A stretch of DNA of 64,000 bases, taken from positions 1 through 64,000 of the forward strand of contig JAQGEQ010000043.1 in the NCBI GenBank assembly GCA_034620365.1, read 5' to 3'. The notes under the pieces were generated by a model that did not search any database, was not told where the DNA came from, and saw only the letters and a program-made list of their open reading frames with translations. Below, in pieces: positions 11,049-24,192 of this stretch; the stretch's first letter is position 1, and each line of letters begins with the position of its first letter. A program made the translations under genes and the position numbers. This DNA is from Pegea sp. RAD2-039 (taxonomy: Eukaryota > Chordata > Thaliacea > Salpida > Salpidae).

Positions 11049-13920
11049 ACAAAACGATATAAATAAATAATGAAAAGGTTTTTGGTATCATAGTTCAACA
11101 TTAGTATTTATATAAAAAAATAGAAACACTATAAAGCCATATATAAAATAAAGTTACGAATGAAATACAAAATAAGTAACGAAAATGGCAGCATTATATT
11201 CCATTTTTCAACCAGATTACTCAACTCATACCCATACTCATAGTGTTTTAGAATTTCAAAGTATATGAGTTAAATTAGCATCTATGAGGTTAAAGATTAT
11301 TTTGAATTTAATATAGATGACCCATCTTTAAAAAGATTTCCGCAATCTAGAATATTGCTTTTTCTAAGAATGTTTCTTACAGTCAAAAGTTTTAACTGTT
11401 TTTTAGCTAAGAGTGTCACGGCAGCATAACACAGGGATTCACTTATTGATAGATTATCCTTATCAAATATAAGGCAAAGGTTGTTAGAGCGTGATAAGGT
11501 ACGTCTGTTTAAACAAGCTCGAGTTAAATAAGTTACCCAAACGTAATAGTAGTTCCCAAACAATACATACACATAGAAAATATAAGGCTGCAGTAACATT
11601 TTTTTCAATTTTTATTTTATATCATTGATATTTTTCGAAGCTTCTTATGGTGGGAACTACTGTTGCTTTTACTAAAGATACTTTCTAAGTTAAAAAAAAA
11701 GATTTTTATTACCAGATAGAACGAAGAAGCACAAAACTTTGACTCATAAAACTTGGCCGGGAAAGCTGGTTAAAACTGTTTTGAAAATCAACCAAACTGT
11801 ATGAAGATGGTGCATTTGAGTTAAACATGACTATATACTTTGTGTCAACTGATCATTTAGAAGATCTTATCAATTTTCCTGACTGGGTATCTTTCTCTGA
11901 TTTAATATTTGTAGTAAATTAAATTAAGGGTTATTACTTTAGAAAGCCAGTACGGTGTGTAGATAGTCGATATCTTTGGTTAAATGGATTCTAAAATATG
12001 GAAACCTGTAGGAAAAAGCCATCTGTATACTAGTAGATCTGCTAAAAACCTTACTTAGCTAACACATTTTTCAGGTGAAAAACAGACCTGAGATAGGGTT
12101 TAATTAATAACTTTCTGAGTCTGACAAATAGTTATATTACTGACTGAAACCTTTCAAATGAAAATAATATTAAAGCTAGTTCATTACAGACCACTTTAAT
12201 TTCTATATAAGTTCATATAAACCGCATTAATTGGCCTTCTTGGCAGTATATCATGTGATTTCTTGATCCTAGTTTCATTTTTGGTGAATATATTATACAG
12301 AAAAGAAGAAATTATTATGTTAAACTTGTCTGAATTATGTACATTTTTTTCAGTAAAAGAATTTATATTTGTATTATGAACAAGTATTAAAAAAAGTAAA
12401 ATGGCTTCAAAACTGTTTTGCTCTATGTCCAAAAGTGATTAATGCTACTTTACTTCAAGCTCGCAAAATAGCAATTTCGTATAAAAGTTATTTCCACGTT
12501 TTTCAGTTTGGATGGCTTGATCGTCATTTTTGTCTTGTTTATGCAAGTTTTCATTTGTGAAAATTTCTCTGCTCAGCTTTAGTTGTCATTTCTCAAGTAT
12601 TTTAATCTCATATTTAAAACGTTTATTTACTATGCAGTCATACAATTCACTGGTATTAAAATGTATTAGTTTAACTAGCAAACTAAATATCTATACGTAA
12701 TCCACGAGAAAGTATTTTGTTTCAAGTTCCCAATCTCTTACAAACTATCACATATACAAATAAACTTTTTTATAGTATTGTATGAAGAACTAAGTATAAA
12801 TTACCTGATTTCAGTTTGTTCAGCTGTATATTTTCAGAAATAGTATTTATTATATTACTCTATTTTCATGTATATACATAATTAATAAAAATATGAATAA
12901 GCTGCAAGATTTTAATGTTGTTTCGATTATTTATTTTTTTCTACTTTTCTCTTATTTTGAAGTATAATTACCAATTAATTGTGACTTTAAGTGATATAAT
13001 TAGAATTTAAAATATTGGTAAACATATTAAATAAGTTACATTATTTTTATGTTTATAAATTATAAAGTGCAAATATATTCTTAAAATTATGCTTTTAGTT
13101 AAAAAAATACTAAACTGTCTACTAAGCCTTATTTAGTTTATAGTTTTTTATAAAAGATTTGTAAATATTTTTCAAAGTATTTTTTCACCTCATAATAATC
13201 AATGTAATGAATACAGAATTGTAAAATATAATTAATCACAACTTTTATATTTATTCTTTTTTAGCTATTGTTAAGTTTGAAATGAAATATTTTGTTTTTC
13301 TTTTAGATGTTATCTTCACCTTTTAAATGTTCAGGCTGTGATTGGTTATTAAGTTGTAAAATATGAATATTGTTACTTGATAAACAATAATAAATAGATG
13401 ACAAATGTATAAATGTTTTATAACTATTATGCTTTTATGATTTGCTAAATATTGTTGATACTGATCCAATGTTTTCCAAACAAACATTTCAAGTTTAATG
13501 GTTTAGCTTCAGTTTTTTCTTTCTCCAAAATCTTGCAAATAATTTTTTTAACTTTTGTATTCATCTTTTTTTATTGAATCTAATTTTAGTTATCTTACAA
13601 AAATTTAATAACTATAAGGCACATGTAAATCCTTGAAATAAAAAAGCTTTTAATATCAAAGGTAGTAAAAGGTATAAAAAGGTAATAGTGTGTCACTCTG
13701 TATATTTTATGTTTGATGAATATTATAAAAGAAAAACTTTATAGTTTTAAAATATATTTAAAATTTTCAAACAAAAAAAATGTTTAATCCAAGTACTAAA
13801 TACATTAAAGCTGATGAAGCAATGATTTAAAGCATTTGAAATTATCAACTTTAATTCTTTACTCTTTAGTTTCAGATTAAGTTTATTTTTTTGAAATGTT
13901 TTGTTGAATGATTTATTATT
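11049..13920. other. Intergenic tract upstream of adducin
   Basis: Low-G+C sequence with no supported gene. A 103-codon minus-strand open frame at 11297-11608 and shorter ones near 12.2-12.6 kb have no recognisable motif. A T-rich stretch ending in TTTCAG at 13870-13875, 45 nt before the adducin ATG, looks like a splice acceptor for a 5' UTR exon or a trans-spliced leader. Confidence 0.5.
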
Positions 13921-16900
13921 ATGTCTGAAAATGTTGAAATAGATGTTGTTGAGGAACTTGGCATTCAACCAATTAAAAGGCCAGATGAGATTGAGAAAGA
14001 TGTGACTTCCTTAAGTCAGAAAAAAAAAGTTTCTAACATCTTATCAAGTCCTGTAAGTAGATAGATAGATTATTTGTCTTACCAAAATATATTTTCATAT
14101 TTCTAGTTGGCAGGTCTTTAATCTTTTTATGATATTTTATGGTGCAAATTGATGTTTAATGCTGATAAATTTTTATTTTTTTAAGTATATTAATACTATT
14201 TCAAGTGAATAAAATTTATATTTAACTAAAGTGAGTTTTATTATTTATAATATTTTTGTCTACAAATTTATATAATAAACTAATTAAAAGGAAAATATAT
14301 ATTAAACAATTTCCTTCCTTAATTTATTGGTTTATGTAATATGATATCATCTAGTATTTAGTAGTATTGAATTACCTATTAATTCAAAAACACATAACAT
14401 TTGTGAATGAAAATTTCCATAAAGTAATTTTATTTTATAGTATTTTAAAGAAGAGTTGGAACAAGCTGTTACAGATGTATTGTGTTCTAATCAAGCTGGA
14501 AGCCAATCTATAGCTAGAGAAATTGCGAATTTTTTTTCGCCTTTTTGTTCCCCAGGACTACAAGGTTAGTTTAAGATCACTGAAATAGTTTCGTTTGTTC
14601 TACTCTTTAATTATTGTTATAGAAAACTAGTTATAGAATCAATTAGCAATTAACTTTCCTGATTTGTAGTGTTTGGATTTATTATATTCAAAATTGGCTA
14701 AATTTTTTATTTGTAATTTCTTTTTAAATTGTAAAATCAATTTTTACTTTGACATTAGAGAATGAGGGTGTTATGTGGCGTTTTCAAACTATTAAAGCAG
14801 GTAAAAGTTCAACAAATTGCATGAACCGTGCAATCATACTTTCTAATCTCACTTTGTAATCACAAGAAATAGTTTATGAATTTGATGTTAAAACTGCAAT
14901 GTAGTTTTTCTATTGATTAATTAAATCTATTTTTGTGATATAATTTGAAAATATTTACATTATTTTCAATCTAAGGTAATGTTTTGAAAAATCTTCTTCA
15001 AACCTCCGAAATGATTTCTATTTTATTTATATTTTTCTGCTTGACGGTTTTATTTTATATAAAATAATTTGATAAAAATTAATTCATAGTGTCTGTAATA
15101 AAGCTTTTATGTCAATGCTTCTTATGAATTAATCATTAGACTGGTTTGGCTGTCTTAATTGAATAAGATCAGGTTTAGAAAACACTAATCATTCAGTGAG
15201 AGAGCTAAAAGTGAATTTTATTTTAGATCTTTTATTTCATCTTTAAATGTCTTCTGATAATTGGTTATTTAAGAGAATAAACTTGAAATTAAAACTTAAT
15301 TATTTTCTCACCATATCATTTACTAATTTAAACAATTATCTGAATATTATTTGTTGACAATATAGTCAAATCAGATTTAGCTTTTAATAATTTATAATTC
15401 TGCTTTTTCATCCATTTAATTTGAATCTTTTTTTTTTAATTTAAATTTATTTTTTTAAAGAAATCAAACTTGTTTTTTGGTAGGAGTGGGGTGTGTATCT
15501 CCTATCAATGATCTCACTGGTAGCGATGCCTTTGCAAGTTATACTAAAGCTGAAAGGTTGTCTAGATGTAAACTCGCAACCTTGTATCGTGTGGTTGATT
15601 TATTTGGATGGAACCAAAATATCAGCAATTATATCAGTGTATGTAACTGGAACTACCTCACTACCAAGTTGCTTTTTTCGCTATTTAGTATTTTAGTTCT
15701 TGAGCTAACCAATTTGTTTGACCAACTATTTCTCAAAATAGTGTTTTTGATATATTTATTCTTAAATCAACCGGGTATTGAACACTGTCCTTGCGTTTTT
15801 CTACGGTTAAGTACACTTGAAGATATTCATTTCACTTTAAGTACTCAAGCTACCCCTAGAAGTATATTTAGAAAAATAGAAGTAATTGATTTGTTCAGAA
15901 ATCTATTTTATGGAATTTATTCAACTAAACTATAAGTTGACTGAATATTGATCATACTTAATCAGCACACATGTCAAGAACTAAAATAATTTTTTTTAAA
16001 AATGATTAGAATTCACTTTTTACTGATTGCTTTGACAGTCAGTGGTTTTCTTCAACTTCTTATATTATTTAATGTAAAAATATTCGAACTTTTCTGTAAC
16101 AATTTGCATTTTCAATTTTTCACTTTATTTTTGTGAAACTAATTAGTCTTCTTTTGGTATTTTAGTTGCGCTTAAACAAGGAACAAGAACATTTTCTCAT
16201 TAATCCTTTTGGTCTTTTATATCATGAAGTTTCAGCTGCAAAGCTATTAAAGGTTTGTACAAATCAAGGGATGTTTAAACAAGGTTTACTTTTCTACTTT
16301 TCACTACAATTATTTATATTGGTTTATCATTTTAATAATTAAATATTTGTTCAATGTTTTTATTGAAGCTCTTTTCATAATTTAGATGTCTGAAATTAAC
16401 GCGCGTAAAAGGACTTAATGGGCGTGGTTTTATTTTTCGATTCGATTTTTTCTGTTGCATCATACCTTTGTATATGTCAACATCTTTTCTATCAATTATC
16501 ACAATGATTTTTTCCAGGTCAATATGCAAGGAGAAATGCTGGATCAAGGATCTACTACTTTATCTCTAAACACTTCTATCTTCTCATTTCACTCAGCAGT
16601 ACATGCTGCACGTCCAGACATTCAATGTGTTGCAACAGTCCAAAATAAGGACATTTTGGCGGTTTGTAATCTTATTTCTTCTCACTTTTTCAACTGGTGA
16701 CACAAAAAAGACAAATAATATTTGACAATGGTTTATGAACACGACAAATATTGTTGGTAGAAGTGAATTTTTATTTGCTTTTTCCATATGTTATTGTATG
16801 AAGTGTTCAGCAAACATCATTAAGTGTTTACAAACGCTTCTTTTGTTTCTTAGATCTCATGTATGGCTTGTGGTTTGCTTCCTCTATGCGATGAGGCATT

Positions 16901-19681
16901 ACAAATAGGACCTGTGTCTGTGCATCCTCTTCACAGTGGCTTTGTTGATGCAAAAGAACGAAAAGCGATTCAAAAAAGTCTTGGACCTACCAATAAGGTT
17001 TTCATTTTTATGTTACACTTGAGTTGTTCAACTTGAAAATGAAATTCAGTTTCAGTGTGCCACTTATTCTTACTTTTTGTTGAGCTGAGTTGAAACTTTC
17101 ATTTCCTTTTCACAACTTTCAACTCAATTCCTATTCGTACTAATTTGTTGTGATCAAATTTGCAAATTGTTCACTGATCATTGGCGACTAGTTAAACAAA
17201 CTTCCAGTTTTTCACTGTTCACTGTTCCAGTAGAGATTAATTATTAAAAACGTCTATTTCAGGTTTGCATCAAATATTAGTCTTGCTGCTTGAACTGCTG
17301 GTTTAAAAAATCTCTTTGTAAATCGCTTATCTCTTCTTTCACGCCTTAAATTACATTTTCCGATTATTGAGTGTTTTTTATGATCAACAGTAACATCCTA
17401 AATTTGTTTCCATCTTTACTAATCATATAAATGAGTAATTAGAAATGAGAAACATTAACTTCCATTATCACCCACTTGTCACTTCTTACTCAATTGTGAG
17501 GTAGATTCAGAAACACTGAATAATCTTGATTTGTGTCTAGGTGATGATCATAAGAAACCAAGGATTAGTTGTTTGTGGTTCTAGTGTTGAGGAGACCTTC
17601 ACAAACCTTCGTAATGCAATAACCGCTTGTTCAGCTCAGGTGATTTCCACTTTTACTCGTCTTCATCCACTCTTACTTCCCCCTTTTTTTCAGGTAACTG
17701 CCTTGTCATGCATGCGCGTCGAGAAACTCACACAGCTTAGTCGTGATGACGTCATTTTATCTGATGATCACGTGACGTCATCAGAAGCAAAGTTGAATGC
17801 AGACGCAATGCAATTTGAAGCAGTGGTCAGGACACTGGACAACATGGTATATTAATGGTCCTTAATCAGCTTGGTTTCTGTCAACTACTTTCATCACAAA
17901 ATCCGTCATCCAATCTCTTTTTTGATCCTTGAAAATTATTTTGTTGTTTAAAGCCAAATTTTATTTCTCTTCCCAACAATTTGAAGATCATTTAGTCGAA
18001 TATTTTCCTCTTCTCTCTAGTTTTGATTTTAGTTGATCGAAATCTTTACATTTGATAAAAGACAGACGAAGCACTTTATGACGTCATCACCACTACACTA
18101 TATCAAAGTATCTTGACAAACTAATTGTAATGAAACTAAATCATTTGTTGTTACAACAATCATCTGAATGAAACTTCTAAATCAACATGTGATCTGTTGT
18201 CAGGGTTACCGGTCGGGTTACATTTACCGGAATCCAAATATCGTCAAATCGAAGTACAAAGTGAACGCGGAGGTTGCTGAACCTGCCACCACCTCATCAC
18301 GTCCTTTCTCGTGTGAAGATCTTGAAAGTAATACTCCCAGCTCTTCTTCAATTTTCAACTGATCTTCATCTTTGTAGACATGAGAGGAGGACTTCGTAGA
18401 ACTGACAACACATCACGTTGGGTCAATTCACCCAATCTCTACATGAAGGTTGAAGATGATCGAAGCTCTGTGACGTCATCATCCTTCAACGGCGAGCAGA
18501 GCCCGAAGCCACGGACTAAGTGGTTGCGTAGCAGCAGTCCTACATTCACAACAAGTGCTTCAATGCGGACCAATCCCAACCAGTTCGTACCAACTGGTAC
18601 TGATCCTCGGGAAGTTGCTGTCCTTCGCAAAAGTGTCAGTGCAAACATCGCGCCCCTGTGACGTCACTAAAGTCTTTTGCACAGATCCGTGGTCAGGCCA
18701 ACAAGCATCGAAACCCTCCTGGTCCTCAATCGCAGATCTTACACAGCATTGCGCCCAAAACAGCGGTAAGTTGTGGCGCCTTCTTGTGGCTGCCTACGTC
18801 ACTAGCTTCGCGTCGATTCTCTACAAGCGCTCCACCCCCCTCCCCCCTACTTCATTTGTTTGCTTATCTTTCGTCTGATAAAGCTCGCGTATTACAAGTA
18901 CATGGTTGCTAGTAGCGACGCCATCAACTCTCCTATTTGATTCAAACTTTTTGATGTATTTCAGACAAGCCACATTTCATCAGCAAGTAAAGGTATCATC
19001 GAACGAGGAGTAGAAGTCACTGTGGTGGCTCCTTCTGGACCTCCAAATCCATTTGCACAAGTAACTAAAGAAGAACTGGAAAACTACCGGAAGCAGCTGC
19101 TTAGTTCAACTTGTGAGTATCACGTGACTACTGACGTTGATGTTTCATCTGTTTCGATATTTTATTAATCATTTTGAATCATCAAACTCGATAAAATTTC
19201 ATTTGTGACAGCTGATAGTAAGAAGGACTCTACAGAAGATCTTACTGATCATGTTGTTGAGGACTCTACTCTAGTTGAAGACGAATCATCGACTACTGAA
19301 TGTAAAGAGATGAAAATTGAAGAAGTTGAAGAAGAAAAGCTGAAAGTTGATGATGTGGAGGTTACCAACGGAGGTAGATTGTTTGATTTCAGTTTCAACT
19401 TTACTTCAATTTCACTTCTAGCTGCTTCTGATGGCAAATTACAAAACGGTGATCACGTGACAGAGGAGGTAGTCTGTGAATCGGTTACTGCTACTCGAAG
19501 CACTACAAGAGTATCTTTCGAAGCTGCTGTCACTTCTGAAAAGTTGCTTGGTTGTGATGAGGTCGCTACCACATCAACTTCATCTCGTGAAAAAGTTACT
19601 GAAGATTTAGCTCCTAAATCAAATAAAAAGAAGAAGAAGAAGAGACCTTTGAGTTTCTTGAAGAAGAAGAAACAAAAATGA
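13921..19681 (+). CDS. ADD: Adducin, complete, about 14 coding exons
   Basis: Adducin caps actin filaments and recruits spectrin at the membrane skeleton. Exons by eye: 13921-14052, 14441-14564, 15484-15638, 16166-16252, 16518-16661, 16854-16997, 17541-17639, 17694-17846, 18204-18327, 18378-18634, 18685-18765, 18965-19112, 19212-19373, 19422-19681. All phases agree and give about 689 residues (human paralogues about 700-740). The start is supported by an in-frame TGA at 13909. Domains in order: short N-terminus with [11 protein letters not shown]; class II aldolase-like head ([61 protein letters not shown]); neck ([25 protein letters not shown]); an acidic tail; and the basic MARCKS-like end [12 protein letters not shown], whose Ser matches the known PKC/calmodulin-regulated site. 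The middle of the head domain is more diverged than in other adducins. A possible 42-nt cassette exon lies at 14759-14800. Confidence 0.93.
14759..14800 (+). other. Candidate 42-nt cassette exon in adducin intron 2
   Basis: A 42-nt block bounded by TTGACATTAG on the left and CAG/GTAAAAG on the right lies between adducin exons 2 and 3. It enters and leaves in phase 1, the phase of the flanking exons, and adds 14 residues ([14 protein letters not shown]) without a stop. The insertion point falls between the oligomerisation region and the VSPINDL start of the core head, where adducins vary in length. It may also be chance; transcript reads would decide. Confidence 0.3.
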
Positions 19682-22600
19682 AAGAAATCTGTAGATTTAG
19701 TGTCAAATAATATTTGTGATTTTTATATTTAACAACTTTTTTTTCTTTCACCAATTACTGATCGAACTTAGTAGCTTAATTAGAAGTTTCAATTCACAAT
19801 CACACAACTTTTGATAAACTTGTTGACAAACAAACACTAAACAATTGCTCAAATATTTCCTTCAATCAAGTTGCTGTAAAAATCTTTAAAATATTTTTGT
19901 TTCAAAAAAGTTCCATGATTTTTAGAAAATGTGATTTTTGTAAAATTTGTAGCTTGTTTTTGCTGGTTTAGTAGATTTGTACTTAGCAATTTTCTTAGTT
20001 CCATGTTTTGTAGATGATTTTATATTTAAAATTGGGTGAAAACTTTTACTTGAAGTCACTAGTAGAAAACACCTCACTTATAATTTGCTTGCTTGGTGCT
20101 TTACCCCCAAACACTTTATCCTAACTTCTTCCACTCTAGCTACACAGCAAAGAGCAGTTACTGTTGCTGTAAGTGATCTCGATCTAACTGGTGCATCTTC
20201 TGATTGACTTAAATTGCTTGTAGATGTGTTTTGTGTAGCTAGTAGTATAAAAACTTACTGTTGGTGGCTCACTCAGTTTTGCTGCTAAATAATTGACCAA
20301 TCAATCAACTTGTTAATTACTTCAACATTTTTAATTCAATCAACTGCCTTTCTGCATAAATATTTGTGATTACAACTCGTAATTTGATTCGGTTAGAATT
20401 TATCTTTTTGAACACGAACACTGAATTGTGATTGATTCTATCACTGTTGATTTGTCGAACTTGGCGGCTATGTAAATGATCACTACAACCATACTTGCTT
20501 ACAATCGCTTAGCGATCGTTAGTGTAAATGAGATAATTGTCAAAACCATGACAATCAGAAGCTGCCAACTTCAAAATATAAGTAAATATCCCATCTTCTA
20601 GATGTTTTTTATTTTGACATCACACAAGTTTTAACACCAGGAAACGCAGAAGTTAACAAATTGTTAGATTGAAAATCAAATGTAGGTTTTCAGAATCTGT
20701 TATTACAGGTAGAAAAGTTATTAATAGATATTGTTGAACAAGCTTGGTAATGTAAAAAAGTTTGAAGAAAACAGTAGATTCTTTTAGGAGTTTTCTTTAA
20801 AAATGATTGTTTCACTTTCCACAGTTTGTTGTTGATTAAATGCTACTACAATTAACATTTCATCGTTATCACAAGCACTTACAACTATTTGTAAAAAGAT
20901 AAAATATAAGTCTTTGATGGCTGAATTAGTTGATGTAAAAATAGTGGCTGCTAATGACTTCAAGCCTAAATACTGTGGGGACTGTGTTGTTTTTTAATAG
21001 AGATTTAAACTGACATCTTTATTATTCATGTTGTAAGATCATCCTAAGAACCAATTAAACAATATTTACTCTTAATCAGCTTGATTAATCTAAAATGCTC
21101 TAAAACATTCACTTTTAAGGTAAGTTCAGTGAAGTTTAAGGGGTTTGTTTATTTATTATCGCTTATACTAAGCCTAAGAATAAAAAAATATTTTTTATCA
21201 ATAGTTAATAATTTTTAAATTTTATGAGATTTATCTAAACAAGCTTTTTTCAGAACAAACAAAATTTAGTTTTCACAACACTCGATATTATGAAATAAAC
21301 AACATAAAAAATTTATTATCTCAATTTGCTGGTCAAAGTGAAACTTTTTAGTTAATGCTATGTTTCCAACCCTTAGATATTTGTAGACGATAAAGTTTCC
21401 ATTTTGACCAAAGAGATTATCTAATTTTTAAAAGTATTTATTTACTACTCGGTGGATATATTTCACACATGATATTTAAAGACGTTTTCGACTGCTGTAA
21501 CATCAACAGATTTTATGAGGTTTGCAGTAATATCTAGAAAACTGTTTGCACTGATTTAGCTGTATTCAGATTTGAATCAGTCTTATCAAATTTGATAACC
21601 ACGTGAAAAAACTGTGTATCATAAATGATTAAAGGAGATATATATTTGCTGGCAGAGCTCACTGCATAAAAGTATCAAATCATTTTTAAATCTTGTTAGA
21701 TTTTTAATAAAGACTATAATAATACTTTTAATAAGAGCTTTTAGTTTGTTGAAAATAGGCTAAGAAGTTATTATATTTTGAAACTGTTATCAACGATTTG
21801 TTGATACAACCATAATTGATTCATCTTATTTTTATGTTTTGCAATTAGTTTAAAAATCGTTCTTTCAAGTAAAGTACTTTACATCAGACATGTTAACTGA
21901 ATTTATTTATGTGGTCATGATTGTAGACAGTAAGGACCTTACATTGAAACTTTTTAAAGTAGGACTAAAAGTTTTGTTTAAACTATTTTCATAAAAAATA
22001 TTGGTAAAAGTTGAAATAACTTCATTTGTATATCAAATGATTCTCTTCTTGCAACACTAATTTGAAGTATAACTTCAAGTTTTGCTCTCAAATGAATAAC
22101 TTCCCAGATGAAATTTGCTGTTATTAATTCAATAAGTTTTGTTATATTCAGTATGAATACATTTACGTGACTTTGTAGCAAGATTTTATTGTCTTATAAT
22201 GAATTAAAATAAAAAGAAAATTTGTGTCCTTTAGTAAGTATTTGTGTTTTAGTAGTAGATTAAAGTGATGAGTCTTTTCTCCACTTTTAGTAAATTTATC
22301 TTGTTTGAGTAAATCAATAAAATAAATTAAGAAATCTTGTACCAACATAGTTTAAAGCTTTTTTTACAGTTATAACTTTCTTTTCAAAAGCTTGAAAGTT
22401 TTGCTAAAAAAAAACTTTTTAAAATTAAAAATATTTTATTTAAAACAAAAATGTCTTTAAACAAAATTATCTTACAAATTTTACCAAAACTATTTCAAAT
22501 CTTGATATAATAAAATGTCAACTTAAAAAGCAATTAAAAAGGAGATCTTTGAATTTTCACTATCTTAAAATTTCCCTTTTTTAACGAGTAAAAATATATT

Positions 22601-23737
22601 TAGTAGTTTTATTATCAACAACATTAACTAAAAATACTATTAAGAACTTTCTTAAAACTAAAAATAGTTAAAGCTTGTAATGTTTAAATTGTAATTCAGA
22701 AAATAAACTCTAGTTACTTTTTTTAGTCATTGTATAATTCTTTGTAACTAAAAAACAACATAAAGGAAAATTTATCAAAAATTAGAAATGGGGCTGATCG
22801 ACGCAAAGAAAAAAGAAAAAAAATTCAAAATAGAAAAAAAAACTGATGCATAAGTCAGTAAGCTCTTGCTAAGAAAGTGTGTCTAATAATTACTTAACAA
22901 TCGTTGGCAGTATTTTATTCATATTAATGTATATTTTTTTTAAACTTTATGAAATCTGTTTATTTAATGAATGAGTTTTTTCTTTAACATTTTCAGATGT
23001 TTGCAATCTTGACTAGCCATTTGCATTATTTATAAGTGAATTTTTTTTAAAGAAAGTATAGTCTTCTGTCTTATAAAAAGTTTTCACATAAATAATAAGA
23101 TTTAATTATCAGAAATAATATGAGATACCAGCAGTCGAAATTAAGAAAGTAGTATTGATCTCAGCGTGTTAATTATAGTTTAACAGTCTTTCAATTAATT
23201 TTATAAATAAAGTGACTAATGACATAGCATAAGAAATTTTTTTTGCTATTATCGATGTTACTAACAATTGATGTCCTGACAAAAATAGTCAAAACATATT
23301 TATTTTATTTTAAGAAATACATGTTTAAGCGAAGCGTCACTGAAAATATTGAAAAAGTGAAAGCTTTATGTTTAAAAATTTAATCAGCATGATAAAGCTT
23401 TTCATATATTAAAGACACAAGTTTTGAATGACGTAAAGATACTTTTAAAAGCTCATCTACTTACCATTGTAATCAAGTTAGAACAAATAAAATCCAACGA
23501 CAAAAAACTTTCAATTTCAATTTCAGATTATTGCAACAGTGGCACCGAAAAAGGTTTGCTTCTTAACAGTAATTGTTTAATTATTAAACGAAAACTTTAG
23601 AATTAAGGCAATCAAACTAAAAGATCATTTCAACCAAAGTTTTCACCTGAACTTGACTTTTGGGGAGCAATTTTATTCATAGACAGAGCCGACCCCCGAA
23701 AACTGACTGACCCGTTCACCTCGCTTGTTTGTTTGGA
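19682..23737. other. Intergenic tract between adducin and NCKX
   Basis: Four kilobases of A+T-rich sequence containing the adducin 3' UTR and the upstream flank of NCKX. Several homopurine and homopyrimidine runs occur near 22.4-22.9 kb. No coding-like island, transposon domain or RNA gene was recognised. Confidence 0.5.
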
Positions 23738-23860
23738 TGACGTCACACACTTTAGAAAATGCATCTAAGATTCAGCTAAGAGGAGATGGGAGCAGATCGA
23801 TTGACTTTAAGTAGATTGTTCTGTAATAGGATAGTATAAAACCCTGGCTGCCTCACTCGT
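23738..23860 (+). promoter_or_regulatory. Putative NCKX core promoter: CRE, TATA box, initiator-like site
   Basis: The consensus cyclic-AMP/ATF palindrome TGACGTCA lies at 23738-23745. A TATAAAA box lies at 23835-23841 in a locally G+C-richer stretch, and an initiator-like TCACTC follows at 23853-23858. About 100 bp further on is a strong donor (CACAG/GTGAGC, 23955/23956), and an acceptor CTTAG ends at 24181, 11 nt before the NCKX start codon. This would give a non-coding first exon of about 100 nt and a 226-nt 5' UTR intron. The exon would contain two very short upstream open frames. Spacing and order are as expected for a TATA promoter, but no transcript data support it. Confidence 0.45.
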
Positions 23861-24192
23861 AATGAACTTGCATTGATCGCATGGCTTTAAAGTGATTTTG
23901 TCAAAGTGCTAGATAAGAAACAGGTAGTGAATCGCTAACTAGAACAGTTTCACAGGTGAGCGCACCTTAGATAAGACTTACAGTGAAATCATTTGTTGAT
24001 CAGAGAACACAGCCAGGTTGAAGCTCAGATTTTGTTATTTTGATTTTTTAAGTTTAGCTTACCGTCAGAAATAACAAACAAATGTTAAATGTTAAAGATT
24101 TAAACTAATCTTTTTGTTTGGACGAACAAATGAATGACATTTTATGCAAATCGATTAGTTTCTTCTTGCTGTAAATCTTAGTTTTTGTTTCG

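Noticed and set aside
11297-11608. 103-codon minus-strand frame near the LINE copies
   Set aside because: Suspected LINE C-terminal remnant, but no shared block with copies 1-4 was found and no host motif is visible; left as probable chance.
15477-15935. 152-codon plus-strand open frame over adducin
   Set aside because: Its first part is the true exon 15484-15638; the rest is intron reading past a GTATGT donor, and the next exon at 16166 restores the adducin family sequence.
18555-18912. Overlapping frames of 84-107 codons at the adducin neck
   Set aside because: They run across the 50-nt intron 18635-18684 and past the donor at 18765; only the spliced frame matches adducins (VLRKS joined to IRGQ, then GPQSQIL).
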